From the NCBI GenBank assembly GCA_963682025.1, contig OY821521.1, positions 119,637,520 to 119,701,519 of the forward strand: a stretch of DNA of 64,000 bases, read 5' to 3'. Below the pieces are notes generated by a model. The model had not been told where the DNA came from. It saw only the letters and a list, made by a program, of their open reading frames with translations, and ran no database searches. This DNA is from Cordilura impudica (taxonomy: Eukaryota; Arthropoda; Insecta; Diptera; Scathophagidae). Below are positions 54,348 through 64,000 of this stretch, one piece after another. Position 1 is the first letter of the stretch. Every line of letters begins with the position of its first letter. A program made the translations under genes and the position numbers.

Positions 54348-55970
54348 ATGGAGCAAACACTGGTCGAATTAGAACAAGCGAAACAGCTGCTAGCGGACTT
54401 CAGGGCAAAGACGGATTATTTCCTCGAAAGGCTTTGGGGTGAGGTCAGACGTCGGTGCCAGACCCAGGAGAATTTTCATCTCATAAATGCTAAGGTTGAC
54501 GGTACCTGGAAAATCACTAGATTGGAAGAGGCCGATCTAGTGCTAGAGGAGTTGTGCCGGTTGGTTGAAACTCAAGAGGAGTGTAATACCGGGAAGATCT
54601 TGGAACTTAAGGAGGAATTGGAGGCTCTCCAAAATCAAAACAAGAGACTTAAGAACGAAATTCAGGAGAATCTAAAGGAGGCCGAGATTTTAGACAAAGA
54701 GAACGAGGCCCTACGGAGGACAATATCGGGTACAGGCGCGTCCTCGGTCAGAAGATTAGAGTTCGAGGACCTCGAGGAAGCCAATAGGAGAATTTCCGAG
54801 TTGCAGGGTCAGCTACGTTTAGCACAACAAGAGCGCAGTATACAGACGGGGGATCTGTACCATAAGGAGCCTAGGGGGCAACAGCCTACACAGATGATGT
54901 CCTCCCAGGATATTCTGAAAACGGTCAAGGCGTTAGTGCCTACGTTCGGCGGCGAGCCATCGCCAAGCCTGCAAACAGAAGTGTATAAATTCATTGATGG
55001 ATGCAGGTTGGCGGCGAAAGGGGTACCGCCGGAAAAGGTGGAAGAATATTTGGAAATTGTGAAACAGAGGCTTTACGGGGATGCATACCAGTTGGTAAGG
55101 TTACGTACTTTTACGTCAGTAGATGAGTTGTTGGCACTTGTAAAGTCAACATATTTAAAGAGTAGGTCGCTTGACTCGGTGCTAAGGGAACTATATGAAG
55201 CCTGCCAAAGGAGGGATGAGGATGTGAGACAGTTTGCTAGGCGTCTTCAGACATTAGCAGCAACAGCTCATGCCATACTTGACGAAAACTATAAAGGGAG
55301 AAAGGACGAGATAATGACTATTGAGATAGAAAGAAAGGTAAAATCAGCATTCACATCTGGCCTGAGGGATCCAATGCTGCGTGGTAGGATGTTGGCAAGC
55401 AGCTCATGTAAGTTGGACGATCTCTTGATTGAAGCACTGGCGGCTCAAGCAACTCTTTGGCGGGGGGATGATCCTCCGTTAAGGGGTGTAAATTTTAACG
55501 AGGAGTACACCCGCGAGGATCCAGTCTCGGGTCTCGTGGCAGCCGTAGAACAGTTGTTGCGCAGGACGGAGGCAGATAGGGCAGCTCCGCTCAACAATGC
55601 TGGGTCAAGTGGTACGGCATACAATAATGCTGGGTCAAGTGGCAATGCATACAATAATGCTGGGTCAAGGGGCAATACATACAAAGCACCGCCCTGTTCG
55701 TTCTGTCAACGGGCGGGACACACTCGTGATGTATGCTGGACGAGAAAAAATACCCCATATTGCGTTGAATGTAGAATATACGGCCATGAGCCAGGTAGGA
55801 GCTGTGGTAGGGGACCCTCGACGATGGAGAGAGGGCAACCTGGAGGTTCGAGACCAAAAGGGAAATGCTATAATTGCGGCAAGGAGGGACATTTTGGTAG
55901 GCAATGTACACAGGGGAGAAATGTGTCGGGAAACGGGCAGGGCCACCGACTCGATCACGCGAAAGTCTAA
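54348..55970 (+). CDS. gag of element E
   Basis: 540 residues, MEQTLVELEQAKQLLADFRA at the start. Residues 1 to about 165 are largely coiled coil (ILELKEELEALQNQNKRLKN, AEILDKENEALRR). The capsid follows (TFGGEPSPSLQTEVYKFIDG to TLWRGDD). Three tandem 30-bp repeats (55596-55685) encode NNAGSSG-type units. Three Cys-His knuckles follow: CSFCQRAGHTRDVC, CVECRIYGHEPGRSC and CYNCGKEGHFGRQC. The middle one has an extra residue before the last Cys. The protein forms particles and binds genomic RNA. It ends 67 nt into the pol frame. Confidence 0.93.
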   Translation: MEQTLVELEQAKQLLADFRAKTDYFLERLWGEVRRRCQTQENFHLINAKVDGTWKITRLEEADLVLEELCRLVETQEECNTGKILELKEELEALQNQNKRLKNEIQENLKEAEILDKENEALRRTISGTGASSVRRLEFEDLEEANRRISELQGQLRLAQQERSIQTGDLYHKEPRGQQPTQMMSSQDILKTVKALVPTFGGEPSPSLQTEVYKFIDGCRLAAKGVPPEKVEEYLEIVKQRLYGDAYQLVRLRTFTSVDELLALVKSTYLKSRSLDSVLRELYEACQRRDEDVRQFARRLQTLAATAHAILDENYKGRKDEIMTIEIERKVKSAFTSGLRDPMLRGRMLASSSCKLDDLLIEALAAQATLWRGDDPPLRGVNFNEEYTREDPVSGLVAAVEQLLRRTEADRAAPLNNAGSSGTAYNNAGSSGNAYNNAGSRGNTYKAPPCSFCQRAGHTRDVCWTRKNTPYCVECRIYGHEPGRSCGRGPSTMERGQPGGSRPKGKCYNCGKEGHFGRQCTQGRNVSGNGQGHRLDHAKV

Positions 55971-58900
55971 TACCGTTGGTAACATCGGAATCTGCGAAGG
56001 CGGCTGAGGTAGGACCCATTGCGGGGTCAGATATGAATATAGAGGGGATTTCAGCTAGGTGTAGTTACGCAGATTCGGTGTTTGTAAGATTGCCATGTGC
56101 TTGGGCAAAGACGGGGTGTCTGAATTTATTAGTGGATACAGGGGCAGACACCAGCCTGGTAAAGGACAGCAGTCTTACGGGGGATATTAGTGTGGACGGG
56201 GCGGTGGTAAAGGACCTGCGAGGAGCATTCGGAGGATTCTCCAGAACTATAGGGTTAGTCAGGATTGAGCATTCGGACATCGCCGAATTGGGGTTCGATA
56301 TGCATTGTGTGGATAAGCATGATAATTTGCCGGGAGATGGTATTTTAGGTCGCGATAATCTATGGGGACGCTCCGTCACTGATACGATTAATCTTTCTCT
56401 GAAGCTGTACTCGAATGGGGGTGAGTGGAACTTACCTCTGGTTTCTTTGAGGGAGGCCACGGGTTCGGGGGCAGTAAATATCGTGGAGAAAACCATAGTG
56501 GCGAAGGCGAGGACAGTGTCTATTGCAACCATGGGGATCAATACTAAACATACTACAGTGGTAGTGGAGAAGCAAGAATTGTCACCAGGAGTATATCTAG
56601 GGGCCGCGCTAACCAACGTAAAGGATGGGGTGGTGAAAGCGCCCATTCTAAATTCTACTGAGGTTGACTACTACCTAAGGGATGGGTTTATGCCAAAATT
56701 CAGTGGATTAGTAAATTTAAAAGATCCAGGTGCTGGTTTGGTGACGCACGTGCAGGAGGTAGAGGTCAAGGAGAGGGTCAGTAGGATAATGGCCACAATA
56801 AAGACCGATGCCGACTTGAATAGTGAGGAAATGTCGTCCATTCAGGCGATATGCGCAACGTACCATGATATCTTTTGGTTAGAGGGTGATAAACTATCTT
56901 GCACGAATATGGTGAAACATAAAATTCCCGTGCAGCCTGGACAGCTGCCGATTAATCAAAAGCAGTACAGGTTACCTCAGATGCATCGTGAGGAAATTAA
57001 TCGGCAGGTCCAGAAGCTCCAGGACGATGGCATAATTTCGCATAGTGTGTCACCGTGGAATTCGCCATTACTATTGGTTCCAAAGAAGTCGTCGAAAGCA
57101 GGGACCAAGAGCTGGCGACTAGTGGTAGACTTTCGTAAACTGAATGAAGCAACTCTGAAACAGGTATTTCCCATTCCAAGGATGGATGAAATTTTGGACC
57201 AGTTGGGCAGCAGCAGATATTTTTCCACGTTGGATTTGGCCAGTGGTTATCATCAGGTGGAAATGGATAAACAGGACAAAGAAAAAACAGCATTCAGTAC
57301 GGCGTTGGGTCACTTTGAATTCAATAGGATGCCATTCGGATTAACAGGCGCACCGGCAACCTTCCAAAGGTTAATGAATCATGTGCTAACAGGTCTTCAG
57401 GGCATTGAATGTTTCGTATATTTGGACGATATTGTCATATATGGTAGTAGTCTGGCCGAACACGACTCAAGGCTATGTAAAGTGCTGCAGCTGTTGAAGG
57501 AAAATAATTTAAAAGTAAAAACGGAGAAATGTAACTTCCTGAGGCGGGAAATAGTGTATTTGGGCCATAAGTGTTCGGAGAATGGAGCGCTTCCCGACCC
57601 AGAAAAGGTGAAATGCGTTAAGGATTTTCCGCCACCAAGGAACAAAAAGGAAGTGCAATCGTTTTTAGGACTGGTAAATTATTACCGTAAGTTCATTCCC
57701 GGGACGGCCAACATTGCCTTGCCAATAAATAAATTGCTTCGCAAGGATCATGCGTTCAATTGGACACCAGGCTGCCAGCGTGCCTTCGAGGAGCTTAAAA
57801 AGGCGATAATGTCGCCTCCAGTGTTGGCATACAATGATTTTTCAAAACCTTTCGTGTTGACCACGGATGCTAGCGGTGGAGCGATAGGAGCGGTTCTTTC
57901 CCAGGATAGTGGCGGGGGCGATCGGCCCATTGCGTTTGCAAGCCGTTCGTTGAATGGGGCAGAAACTCGATACTCCACGATAGAGAAGGAGTTTCTGGCA
58001 ATCGTATGGGCGGTGAAAAATTTCCGGCCATACTTGTTGGGTCGGCACTTTAAGATTTTTACCGATCATCAACCGCTGAAAGGCATTGCGAACTTGAAGG
58101 ATCAAACTTCAAGGTTGGCGCGCTTTAGACATAAGCTGTCTGAATATGATTTTGAAATCTGGTACAAGCCGGGCAAGAAGAATCAGAATGCGGATGCACT
58201 CAGCAGGATACCATATTCGACGGAGGAAATACTGATGGTTAAAACTAGAGCCATGTCGAAGGGCGATGAAAAAAATCATGCGGGGAGCTCAGGTTACGAG
58301 AAGGACAAAGAGGTTCACAGCGGGAACAAAGAGAGTAGTGAAAAAGGACCAAGCGATGTTAATGACCCACCGGTCGAGATAGTGGTCGATGGGGAACCAA
58401 GGTATGTGGTGCTAAAGGATCCTAAAGAGATCGTGACAGTGTTAAAGGATTTTCACGATAGTCCTTTGGGCGGTCACGTGGGTGTGCAGGCGACCGTTAA
58501 AAGGATAAGGAGGCAATTTTGCTAGGTCGGCATGCACAGAGATATTAAACAATATGTGAAGAAGTGCGTTAAATGTCAGCAAAATAAGAGTGCCAAGAAA
58601 ACGTTTATGCCAATGGTCCTCACGGATACTTCTAGTCGACCTTTTCAGAAGGTATATATGGATATGGTGGGACCTCTCCCTGAAAGCACTACGGGTAACA
58701 AATTGATATTGACTTTTCAAGATGATTTTTCGAAATTTATGTTGTGCGCAGCAATGCCGGATGGGGAGGCTAGTACTGTGGCGAAAGTTTTCTTTAACGA
58801 AATTATAGCTAAGTATGGGGTTCCAAGCATGCTGGTCACGGACAATGGGACAAATTTCATGTCAAAGGTATTTTCGGATACCTGTAGGCTGTTAGGGGTC

Positions 58901-59458
58901 AAGAAATTGAACATCACTCCATATCACCCGCAGGCAAACGGCTCATTGGAAAGGAGTCACCGTCCTTTGGCGGAGTACTTGAGGAGCTTCGTCAATGAGG
59001 ATGGCAGCAATTGGGACCAATGGTTGGCACCGGCGATGCATGTGCATAACAACACTGTACATTCATCTACGGGGCAGACCCCATTTAAGACATTATACGG
59101 CTTCGACATCGACTTACCGACCAACCTAAGTAAAAAATGTACACCACTTTACAATACGGATGACCCAAACAAGGTCCTTAAATATCAGATACAGCGCTCG
59201 CATGAACTAGTGCGAAAGAATCAGACGAGGGCCAAGTTGTTGTCGAAAAAGGCTTATGACAGGAAGGTAAATGCTGTGTCCTTTGCAGTAGGTGATAGGG
59301 TGCTTGTTAGGAACAACACCAGGAAAAATAAGTTTTCACCCATTTGGACTGGACCTTATGAGGTAATTGGGGTAAACAGTCCGGTAACGTCCACGGTGCG
59401 CATAAAGGGGAAGAATCGTAAGTGGCATAATAACCATTTACGGGCGTTCCACCAGTGA
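55904..59458 (+). pseudogene. pol of element E: complete except one nonsense codon
   Basis: The protease LLVDTGADTSLV is near residue 78 of the frame. RT has WRLVVDFRKLNEA, FSTLDLASGYHQVEM, MPFGLTGAPATFQ and YLDDIVIYG (about 57419). RNase H has TTDASGGAIGAVLSQ, STIEKEFLAIVWA and FTDHQPLKGI. The integrase finger (HDSPLGGHVGV to CVKCQ) is interrupted by TAG at 58523-58525, where related proteins have Trp (TGG). The same frame continues: catalytic Asp in MDMVGPLP, Asp in VTDNGTNFMS, Glu in NGSLERSHRPLAEYL. It ends with a basic C-terminus (NRKWHNNHLRAFHQ). Confidence 0.93.
55928..55934 (+). promoter_or_regulatory. Canonical -1 frameshift heptamer GGGAAAC, element E
   Basis: In the gag frame the bases read TCG GGA AAC, giving G GGA AAC, an exact X-XXY-YYZ slippery heptamer. 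It lies inside the gag-pol overlap, 11 codons before the gag stop. pol is in the -1 frame, and after slippage it continues RAGPPTRSRESLIPL. A GC-rich stretch follows directly and could fold. Confidence 0.8.
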
Positions 59459-59989
59459 TCGCATTATTTGATCTGAAATCATTCCATTTAATACACATGT
59501 CCATGATGAAGGTTTTGTTTTGTTGTTTATTTTAGTAATAGTGTATTTGAGGTGGTGAGGGGAAGGTTGGGGGTTTACGCGTAACCCGCCGACAAGTGTC
59601 TCCCACCAGGAAGCCTCAGTTTTTTTTATAGGGAGGGTGACGCCATGTGTAGCGGGCACACCTCAGTGGTTGAGAATGGTTCAACGGATTGAATCTGGTA
59701 TGAAGAGTCAGAAGCGAGTCTCGCAAAATTCGCGGCATACACTGTGGGGAGGGTTTTTGCCGAGAATAGCCTCACGGTGGCCCGGTTCCGGTTTGCGGAA
59801 TGCAACAGGAAACCGTTCTGCTCCAGAGAAGGATGACGCGTTGTGTGCGGTCATGCCTTATATGGGTGGCAGTGTCTAGAAGGGACACGTGCCTTAATTT
59901 GTTGTTATTTATTTTGAAGTGTTTTGAAAGTTTTAGGTTGGACATGTGTATACAAGGGGGGCTTAGATGTGATTTCGGTCGGACAACTG
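59459..59989 (+). other. pol to third-ORF spacer, element E
   Basis: Only short ORFs occur here, for example 59637-59879 (MTPCVAGTPQWLRMVQRIES). None has recognisable features. The region may contain a splice acceptor for a subgenomic env-type mRNA; none could be chosen with confidence. Confidence 0.4.
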
Positions 59990-60631
59990 ATGGACCGGCT
60001 TGTTGGCGTCTTATTGACAACGTGTCAATTCTGGGCTACGCCACGGGTACCCGTAATGTGGATTAGGATGTATGTCGAAGGAAAATGGATTTACAGGGTG
60101 GAAGAGGAGGAACAGTTCACGGTGGGGTGTGGTTCGAACTTTTCATTAGGGAGCCTGAGCGGGTTCGGGCAACTTAGCCTAGATGCTGGCTGTGCATTGT
60201 GGGGGGAAAAGGTAAATCTGACCCACCATGCGACGCTGGTATCCAGGGCTGGGAGTAGACCTTTTCGTTTGGGGATTTCGGCGCCGTTTGAGAAGTTGGA
60301 AAAGTTCAAACCAGTGTTGGAGGGTGGCACAAGCAACATGGGACCAGCGCTGCCCGTGTTGGTAACAGGGCACGAAGCTCTGCAGGACAAGTTGCAGGAA
60401 GGTAGGAGAGAATTGGATGAGATTGCGTCGGTTATAGAACACCAGCACGATCTCAGCGCTTTAAAAAGGGGTCAGGATCATCTGAGGGTCTTAGGCTGTT
60501 CATTCGGTGGGGGCGTTCTCTTATTGGTGGTGGTGATAATGCTTTGTGCAAGATATTTCTGCAAAGGCGGCGCAGGCCCTGGGGTATCGACTAGTGTAGT
60601 AGTGCCTGCACAGATGGGTCCTCCGGTATAG
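59990..60631 (+). CDS. Env-like small membrane glycoprotein ORF of element E
   Basis: The first ATG of the open frame is 59990, giving 213 residues. The N-terminus (MDRLVGVLLTTCQFWAT) resembles a signal peptide. The ectodomain has an Asn-Leu-Thr sequon (GEKVNLTHHATLV), two to three Cys and a charged helical stretch (HEALQDKLQEGRRELDEIAS). A C-terminal transmembrane segment (GGGVLLLVVVIMLCARYF) and a ~24-residue tail follow. Position and topology are those of a retroviral-type envelope, but it is much shorter than insect Env (about 450-500 residues), has no furin site and is not recognisably homologous. It may be a truncated or divergent Env. Confidence 0.6.
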   Translation: MDRLVGVLLTTCQFWATPRVPVMWIRMYVEGKWIYRVEEEEQFTVGCGSNFSLGSLSGFGQLSLDAGCALWGEKVNLTHHATLVSRAGSRPFRLGISAPFEKLEKFKPVLEGGTSNMGPALPVLVTGHEALQDKLQEGRRELDEIASVIEHQHDLSALKRGQDHLRVLGCSFGGGVLLLVVVIMLCARYFCKGGAGPGVSTSVVVPAQMGPPV

Positions 60632-62740
60632 ACGTCCAAATGGCTACCTTGCACCTATAAAGGCCAGCGGGGTACTTTCGCGATACGGTAGACCCACTAA
60701 TGGAGGAGAAAATATATTTAAAAAAAAAAATAAAAAAATATATATATATAAGAAAAGATATTAAAAAAGAACAGAAAAAAAAAATAATAAGAAAAGATGG
60801 GAAATCTCCCCATGTAAAAAAAAAATAAATATTAATAACAAGAAAAGATGGGAGATTCCTCACGTTCTAAAACTAAAAACGATTGAAAAAAAAAAAAAAA
60901 AGAGAAAAAAAAATATGTATATAACAATAATGAGAAAAGATGGGAGTTCTCCTCACCTAAAAAAAAAAAAAAAATTAAAAGAGAAGACTCCCCCACATAA
61001 AAAAAAAAAAAAAAAAAACAATGGTTGAAAAAAAAAAAAAAAAAAAATATATATATATAAGTATAAAAAAAAAAAAAAACAATAAGAAAAGATGGGAGGC
61101 CCCCTCCGTAAAAAAGAAAAGAGAAAAGAAAATTGGAGGTCTCCCCATACATACATATTTAAAAAAAAAAAAAACAAAGCAGCGAATATGTATAGATAGT
61201 AGCATACATATTTGTTTTAAAAAAAAAAAAAGTAAGAAGATAAAGATAAAAAGTAAGAAACATACATATCTATTTAAAAAGACATATTTTAAACAAAAAA
61301 AAAATAGTAGCATACAAACTTGTTAAAGGAAAAAGAATATATAGACATTAAACTTACATAGTTAAAAAAATATAAAAAAAACTACATATTTAAAAAATAT
61401 ATATATATATTAACATACATAAAAAAAAAGGAAAATATAAATACATTTTTAGAAAAAAAAAAAATAATATATTTAAAAAAAAAAAAAAAAAAATAAATAA
61501 AATATATTAAGATATACTATAAGCATACACATATTGAGAGAAATATATTTAAAAAAAAAAAAAAAAAAATATGTACATATTATATTAGTAGAAGAAAGAA
61601 TTTGGCAAAAGAGAGGAAGGAATTAATCCTTAAATAGCTATTGTTCAAGAAAAAAAAAAAAAAAAAAAAACGGAATTATTGTATTAAAATATGAGTAGAA
61701 AATATATCTACAGTTCAGTCAGTTGTAAATAGTATAGGAAATACTCCATTTTTTTTATATATTAGTAGAGTTAGGAAATTCCGACCCAAGTCCACGGTGA
61801 ACGAGGTGGAGCAACAGTCATCCAGAAAACGGTAGAGGCAGCAGAGAGCAGTAGGCTGACAGTCTGATGGGTGGCCACATGACGGACATAGGGGTGAATG
61901 CCTGTACGGAGCTGATGATCCAACCCCAGATGCAAGGGCGAATTGCGAACGAATCCACCGAGAATTCTATATGCGATGGATTGGCTATTGGTTTGGTTCC
62001 AGCGAAACAACATTCCTGTTTAGTTTGTCAGGGATGTCGTAAAGAGGAAAGCTAAGCTGAACTATATCCGTTTGGCAAAGCAGCAAGCCGATTCCTGTGG
62101 CGATGACGTAACCATTTGCATCATTGCGAATCATTTGAAAATTTTCGGTTTTCGCCTTGGATCACCGTTTGCGACAAGTTTCATTATTGAAGGTGATCAG
62201 GGGAGTGCTCAGATCTTATGTTGAATACCACAATAAGCACCAATTGACTAATGGGAAATTAACAATCCATTGCTCCAAGTATTGTCCCCAATGCCGTCAT
62301 CCAAGTGACAGGCCAAAATTTGTCTTACGAAGCGGCCAGCCAAAGTAATTTTTTTTTACGAAGAAGGTGGCCAAGAATCCGTTTATGAAGCAACAGGCCA
62401 ACGATTGTCATGGTGTAGTATTGGAGTGGAATCACAGGAATGGTTATATGCATTAGTAGTATCTTGATCATCAGCATTGGTTCCGGATTCGTCCTTATCA
62501 GTTTGGTTATTATCAGCAGCCTTAACACCAACATTATCATCAGCAACAACATTATCATCAACATCAACATCATCTTCAGCATCAACATTATCATTATCAT
62601 CAGCAACAACATTATCTCCAACATCATCTTCAGCATCAACATTATCATCATCATCAGCAGCAGCAGAATCAACAATAGCGGCAGCAGAAGCAGCGTGCCA
62701 GTTCAGTGTCGCTGGTAAACGATGTGGGAATCGTTTCCGT
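60632..62740 (+). other. A-rich 3' region of element E with GC mini-hairpins
   Basis: Between 60740 and 61160, AGAAAAGATGGGA recurs at about 60790, 60841, 60933 and 61084. Each is followed by a CTCCCC-like partner (GGGAAATCTCCC, GGAGTTCTCC, GGAGGTCTCC), so small GC stems are spaced by poly-A. 61170-61680 is almost pure A/T. 61760-62350 is ordinary-composition DNA with only short ORFs. 62530-62690 is an AACATTATCATC-type trinucleotide tract. No protein could be supported. Confidence 0.7.
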
Positions 62741-62755
62741 GGAAAGGGGGAGGAA
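62741..62755 (+). other. Polypurine tract of element E
   Basis: GGAAAGGGGGAGGAA directly precedes the 3' LTR (TGTTGTG at 62756). It would prime plus-strand DNA synthesis. It is uninterrupted. Confidence 0.9.
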
Positions 62756-63769
62756 TGTTGTGAAACATGGTTTCACACGTATAGGGTGTAGATTACAATT
62801 GTACAAGAATAGTATAAGATCCGTTTAAATTTAATATAGAGAATATAACAACGTGTATAAAAATAATAATTATAGTAATAATAATAATAATAATAATAAC
62901 AATAATAGTAATAATAATAATAATAATATTAGAATAAAATATAACATAACAGAAACAATAATAATACCGCAAACAACCATAACTGAAATATAAATTCATT
63001 TAATTAATAACGATCGATTTTTCTCGAGCGTAATTATTAAATGTTTTCTTTCAAGAAACATACATACAACCCAATTTAGCATGGTAACGTACATTGGCTC
63101 ATTTGCTTATGTTTGAATTTTTTGTCACCTTCAATGTGGAGCAATACGATATTGTTCCGCATTGACAGGTGTTGTGCTGTTTATTTTTTTCGGTTACCAT
63201 GCGTTGGTTTGTATTCTTTTTTTTAGAGTTTTTTTTTTGTATCGCAATTTTCTGTTATTGCAATTTTTAGCAATAACATTGACTTAATTTTCTTTTCCGC
63301 GTATATTAAATGTTAACGTATGTCCTTTTGTTTTTCCCACGGTATTTGCGATATTATTATTTGTTTTCTTTTTGTTATTGGTTAGTTAACTATTTAAGTA
63401 CGCCATGGCCATGAACTGCATTGCGTTATGGTCAATGTTTGTTTTTTTTCATTCTATATTATTGCTGATATTTTATTTCCTTGTTTCTTTGTATGTTTGT
63501 TTATTTTTTTCAATTAATTTAATTTTCATAAGTTAATATTAAGATTTTTGTATAAATAAAGAAGAAACAGTGCATAACGGCAGCAAATGAAAACTAGAGG
63601 CCGCACTGTTTGGTACGGAATCTGGTTTTGTTTATTTTTTTTATTTTTCCACAGCTACATTGACGCAGTTTGGGCGTCGATTGACAGCGCTTGCCAGCGC
63701 TAAAACAGAATAGGCAAAGCCGGGTTTTTTTTTTGTTTGTTTAGTTTCAGCTCCTTTAGGAGCATAACA
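62756..63769 (+). repeat. 3' LTR of element E
   Basis: 1014 bp, nearly identical to 52302-53315, followed by the CTCT duplication and resumed LINE sequence. Confidence 0.95.
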
Positions 63770-64000
63770 CTCTTTATACGTTAATACTTTAAAGCTCCAC
63801 TTTGATTACATTAATAAAGCACTGCACATGCCTAGTTGCAGATTGCCACGTATTTTAGCTGAAAAGGTAATAGTAAAAAAGAGGTATTGGGCAGAGGAAT
63901 GGATCACTTTATGTGGAAATATTAAATTTGTACCCGACAGTGCTGAAAATCCTATGTGTTTATACTCAAAACAAATTCTAGACCTTTTATCAACTAAGGA
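63770..64000 (+). pseudogene. LINE F second copy, part 2 (continues past window)
   Basis: Resumes exactly where 52301 stopped: CTCTTTATACGTTAATAC matches LINE F near 48914. Two substitutions relative to LINE F were seen (near 63872 and 63940). It runs off the end of the window. Confidence 0.9.

Larger units (their letters stand above)
52302..63769 (+). mobile_element. Element E: recent Ty3/gypsy retrotransposon with env-like third ORF
   Basis: LTRs of 1014 bp (52302-53315 and 62756-63769, TGTTGTG to CATAACA) flank an 11.5-kb element. It is inserted in a LINE F copy with CTCT duplications at 52298-52301 and 63770-63773. I saw one LTR difference (C at about 53213 against A at about 63667). It has a primer-binding site, leader, gag, pol in the -1 frame, a small membrane ORF, a long A-rich 3' region and a polypurine tract. 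One nonsense codon in the integrase is the only break noticed. The clade was not assigned. Confidence 0.95.

Noticed and set aside
55445..55684. Antisense ORF with YALPLDPALL repeats
   Set aside because: Mirror of the 30-bp tandem repeat in gag of element E.
60832..61326. Phe-rich and Lys-rich ORFs
   Set aside because: Translations of A/T homopolymers in the 3' region of element E.
62325..62791. Met/Leu-rich and Ser/Thr-rich overlapping ORFs
   Set aside because: Translations of the ATC/AAC trinucleotide tract; no domain and no conservation evidence.
1..64000. tRNA or rRNA genes
   Set aside because: No cloverleaf or rRNA-like segment was recognised; tRNA-like matches are only the short primer-binding sites.

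Overview
The window is AT-rich eukaryotic DNA packed with nested retrotransposons. It contains no complete cellular gene. The families present (mdg1/412-like and Osvaldo-like Ty3/gypsy elements, roo-like BEL/Pao elements with an env region, LINEs), the long A/T homopolymers and the short-exon signals point to an insect, most likely a higher fly (Diptera, Brachycera). That placement is inference; no species marker was seen.

Layout, left to right: 1-1673 unassigned. 1674-10999 element A (+), an old Osvaldo-like Ty3/gypsy element with ~1.1 kb LTRs, a tRNA-Lys primer site and a gag that starts with a RING-H2 finger; it is broken and has lost most of the integrase core. 11207-26666 element D (-), a roo-like BEL/Pao element (gag, protease, RT/RNase H, integrase, F-like env), split by element B (16550-23332, -), an mdg1-clade Ty3/gypsy element bounded by a TCCT target duplication. 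27057-27360 a truncated LINE tail. 28009-28501 a possible TTAA-flanked MITE. 29032-29116 a possible host exon (-). 29280-30006 plus 39057-40680 a decayed BEL/Pao element (+), split by element C (30011-39052, -), an intact-looking mdg1-clade element whose two 407-bp LTRs read as identical, with CTTT duplications. 41400-43608 an AATTTT hexanucleotide satellite abutting a LINE ORF1 fragment (43612-44691, -). 45057-49783 LINE F (+), full-length, with a 16-bp target duplication. 49800-52153 probable host sequence, including a likely first coding exon (49906-50090, -). 52154-52301 plus 63770-64000 a second copy of LINE F, split by element E (52302-63769, +), a recent Ty3/gypsy element with 1014-bp LTRs, a CTCT duplication, a canonical GGGAAAC frameshift site, one nonsense codon in pol and a small env-like membrane ORF.

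The most interesting biology is in the mdg1-clade elements B and C. Besides gag and pol, both encode accessory leader proteins: a tiny, probably N-myristoylated, single-pass membrane protein and a basic RGG/coiled-coil protein. The two genes occur in opposite order in the two elements. Both elements also share a gag-pol junction cassette: heptamer GGAAAAC, exactly 9 nt, then CCTCTGAG. In LINE F, ORF1 and ORF2 are in one frame separated only by a UAG in a CAA-UAG-CAA context. Coordinates of nested insertions follow from LTR ends, target duplications and the restored reading frame of the interrupted element.
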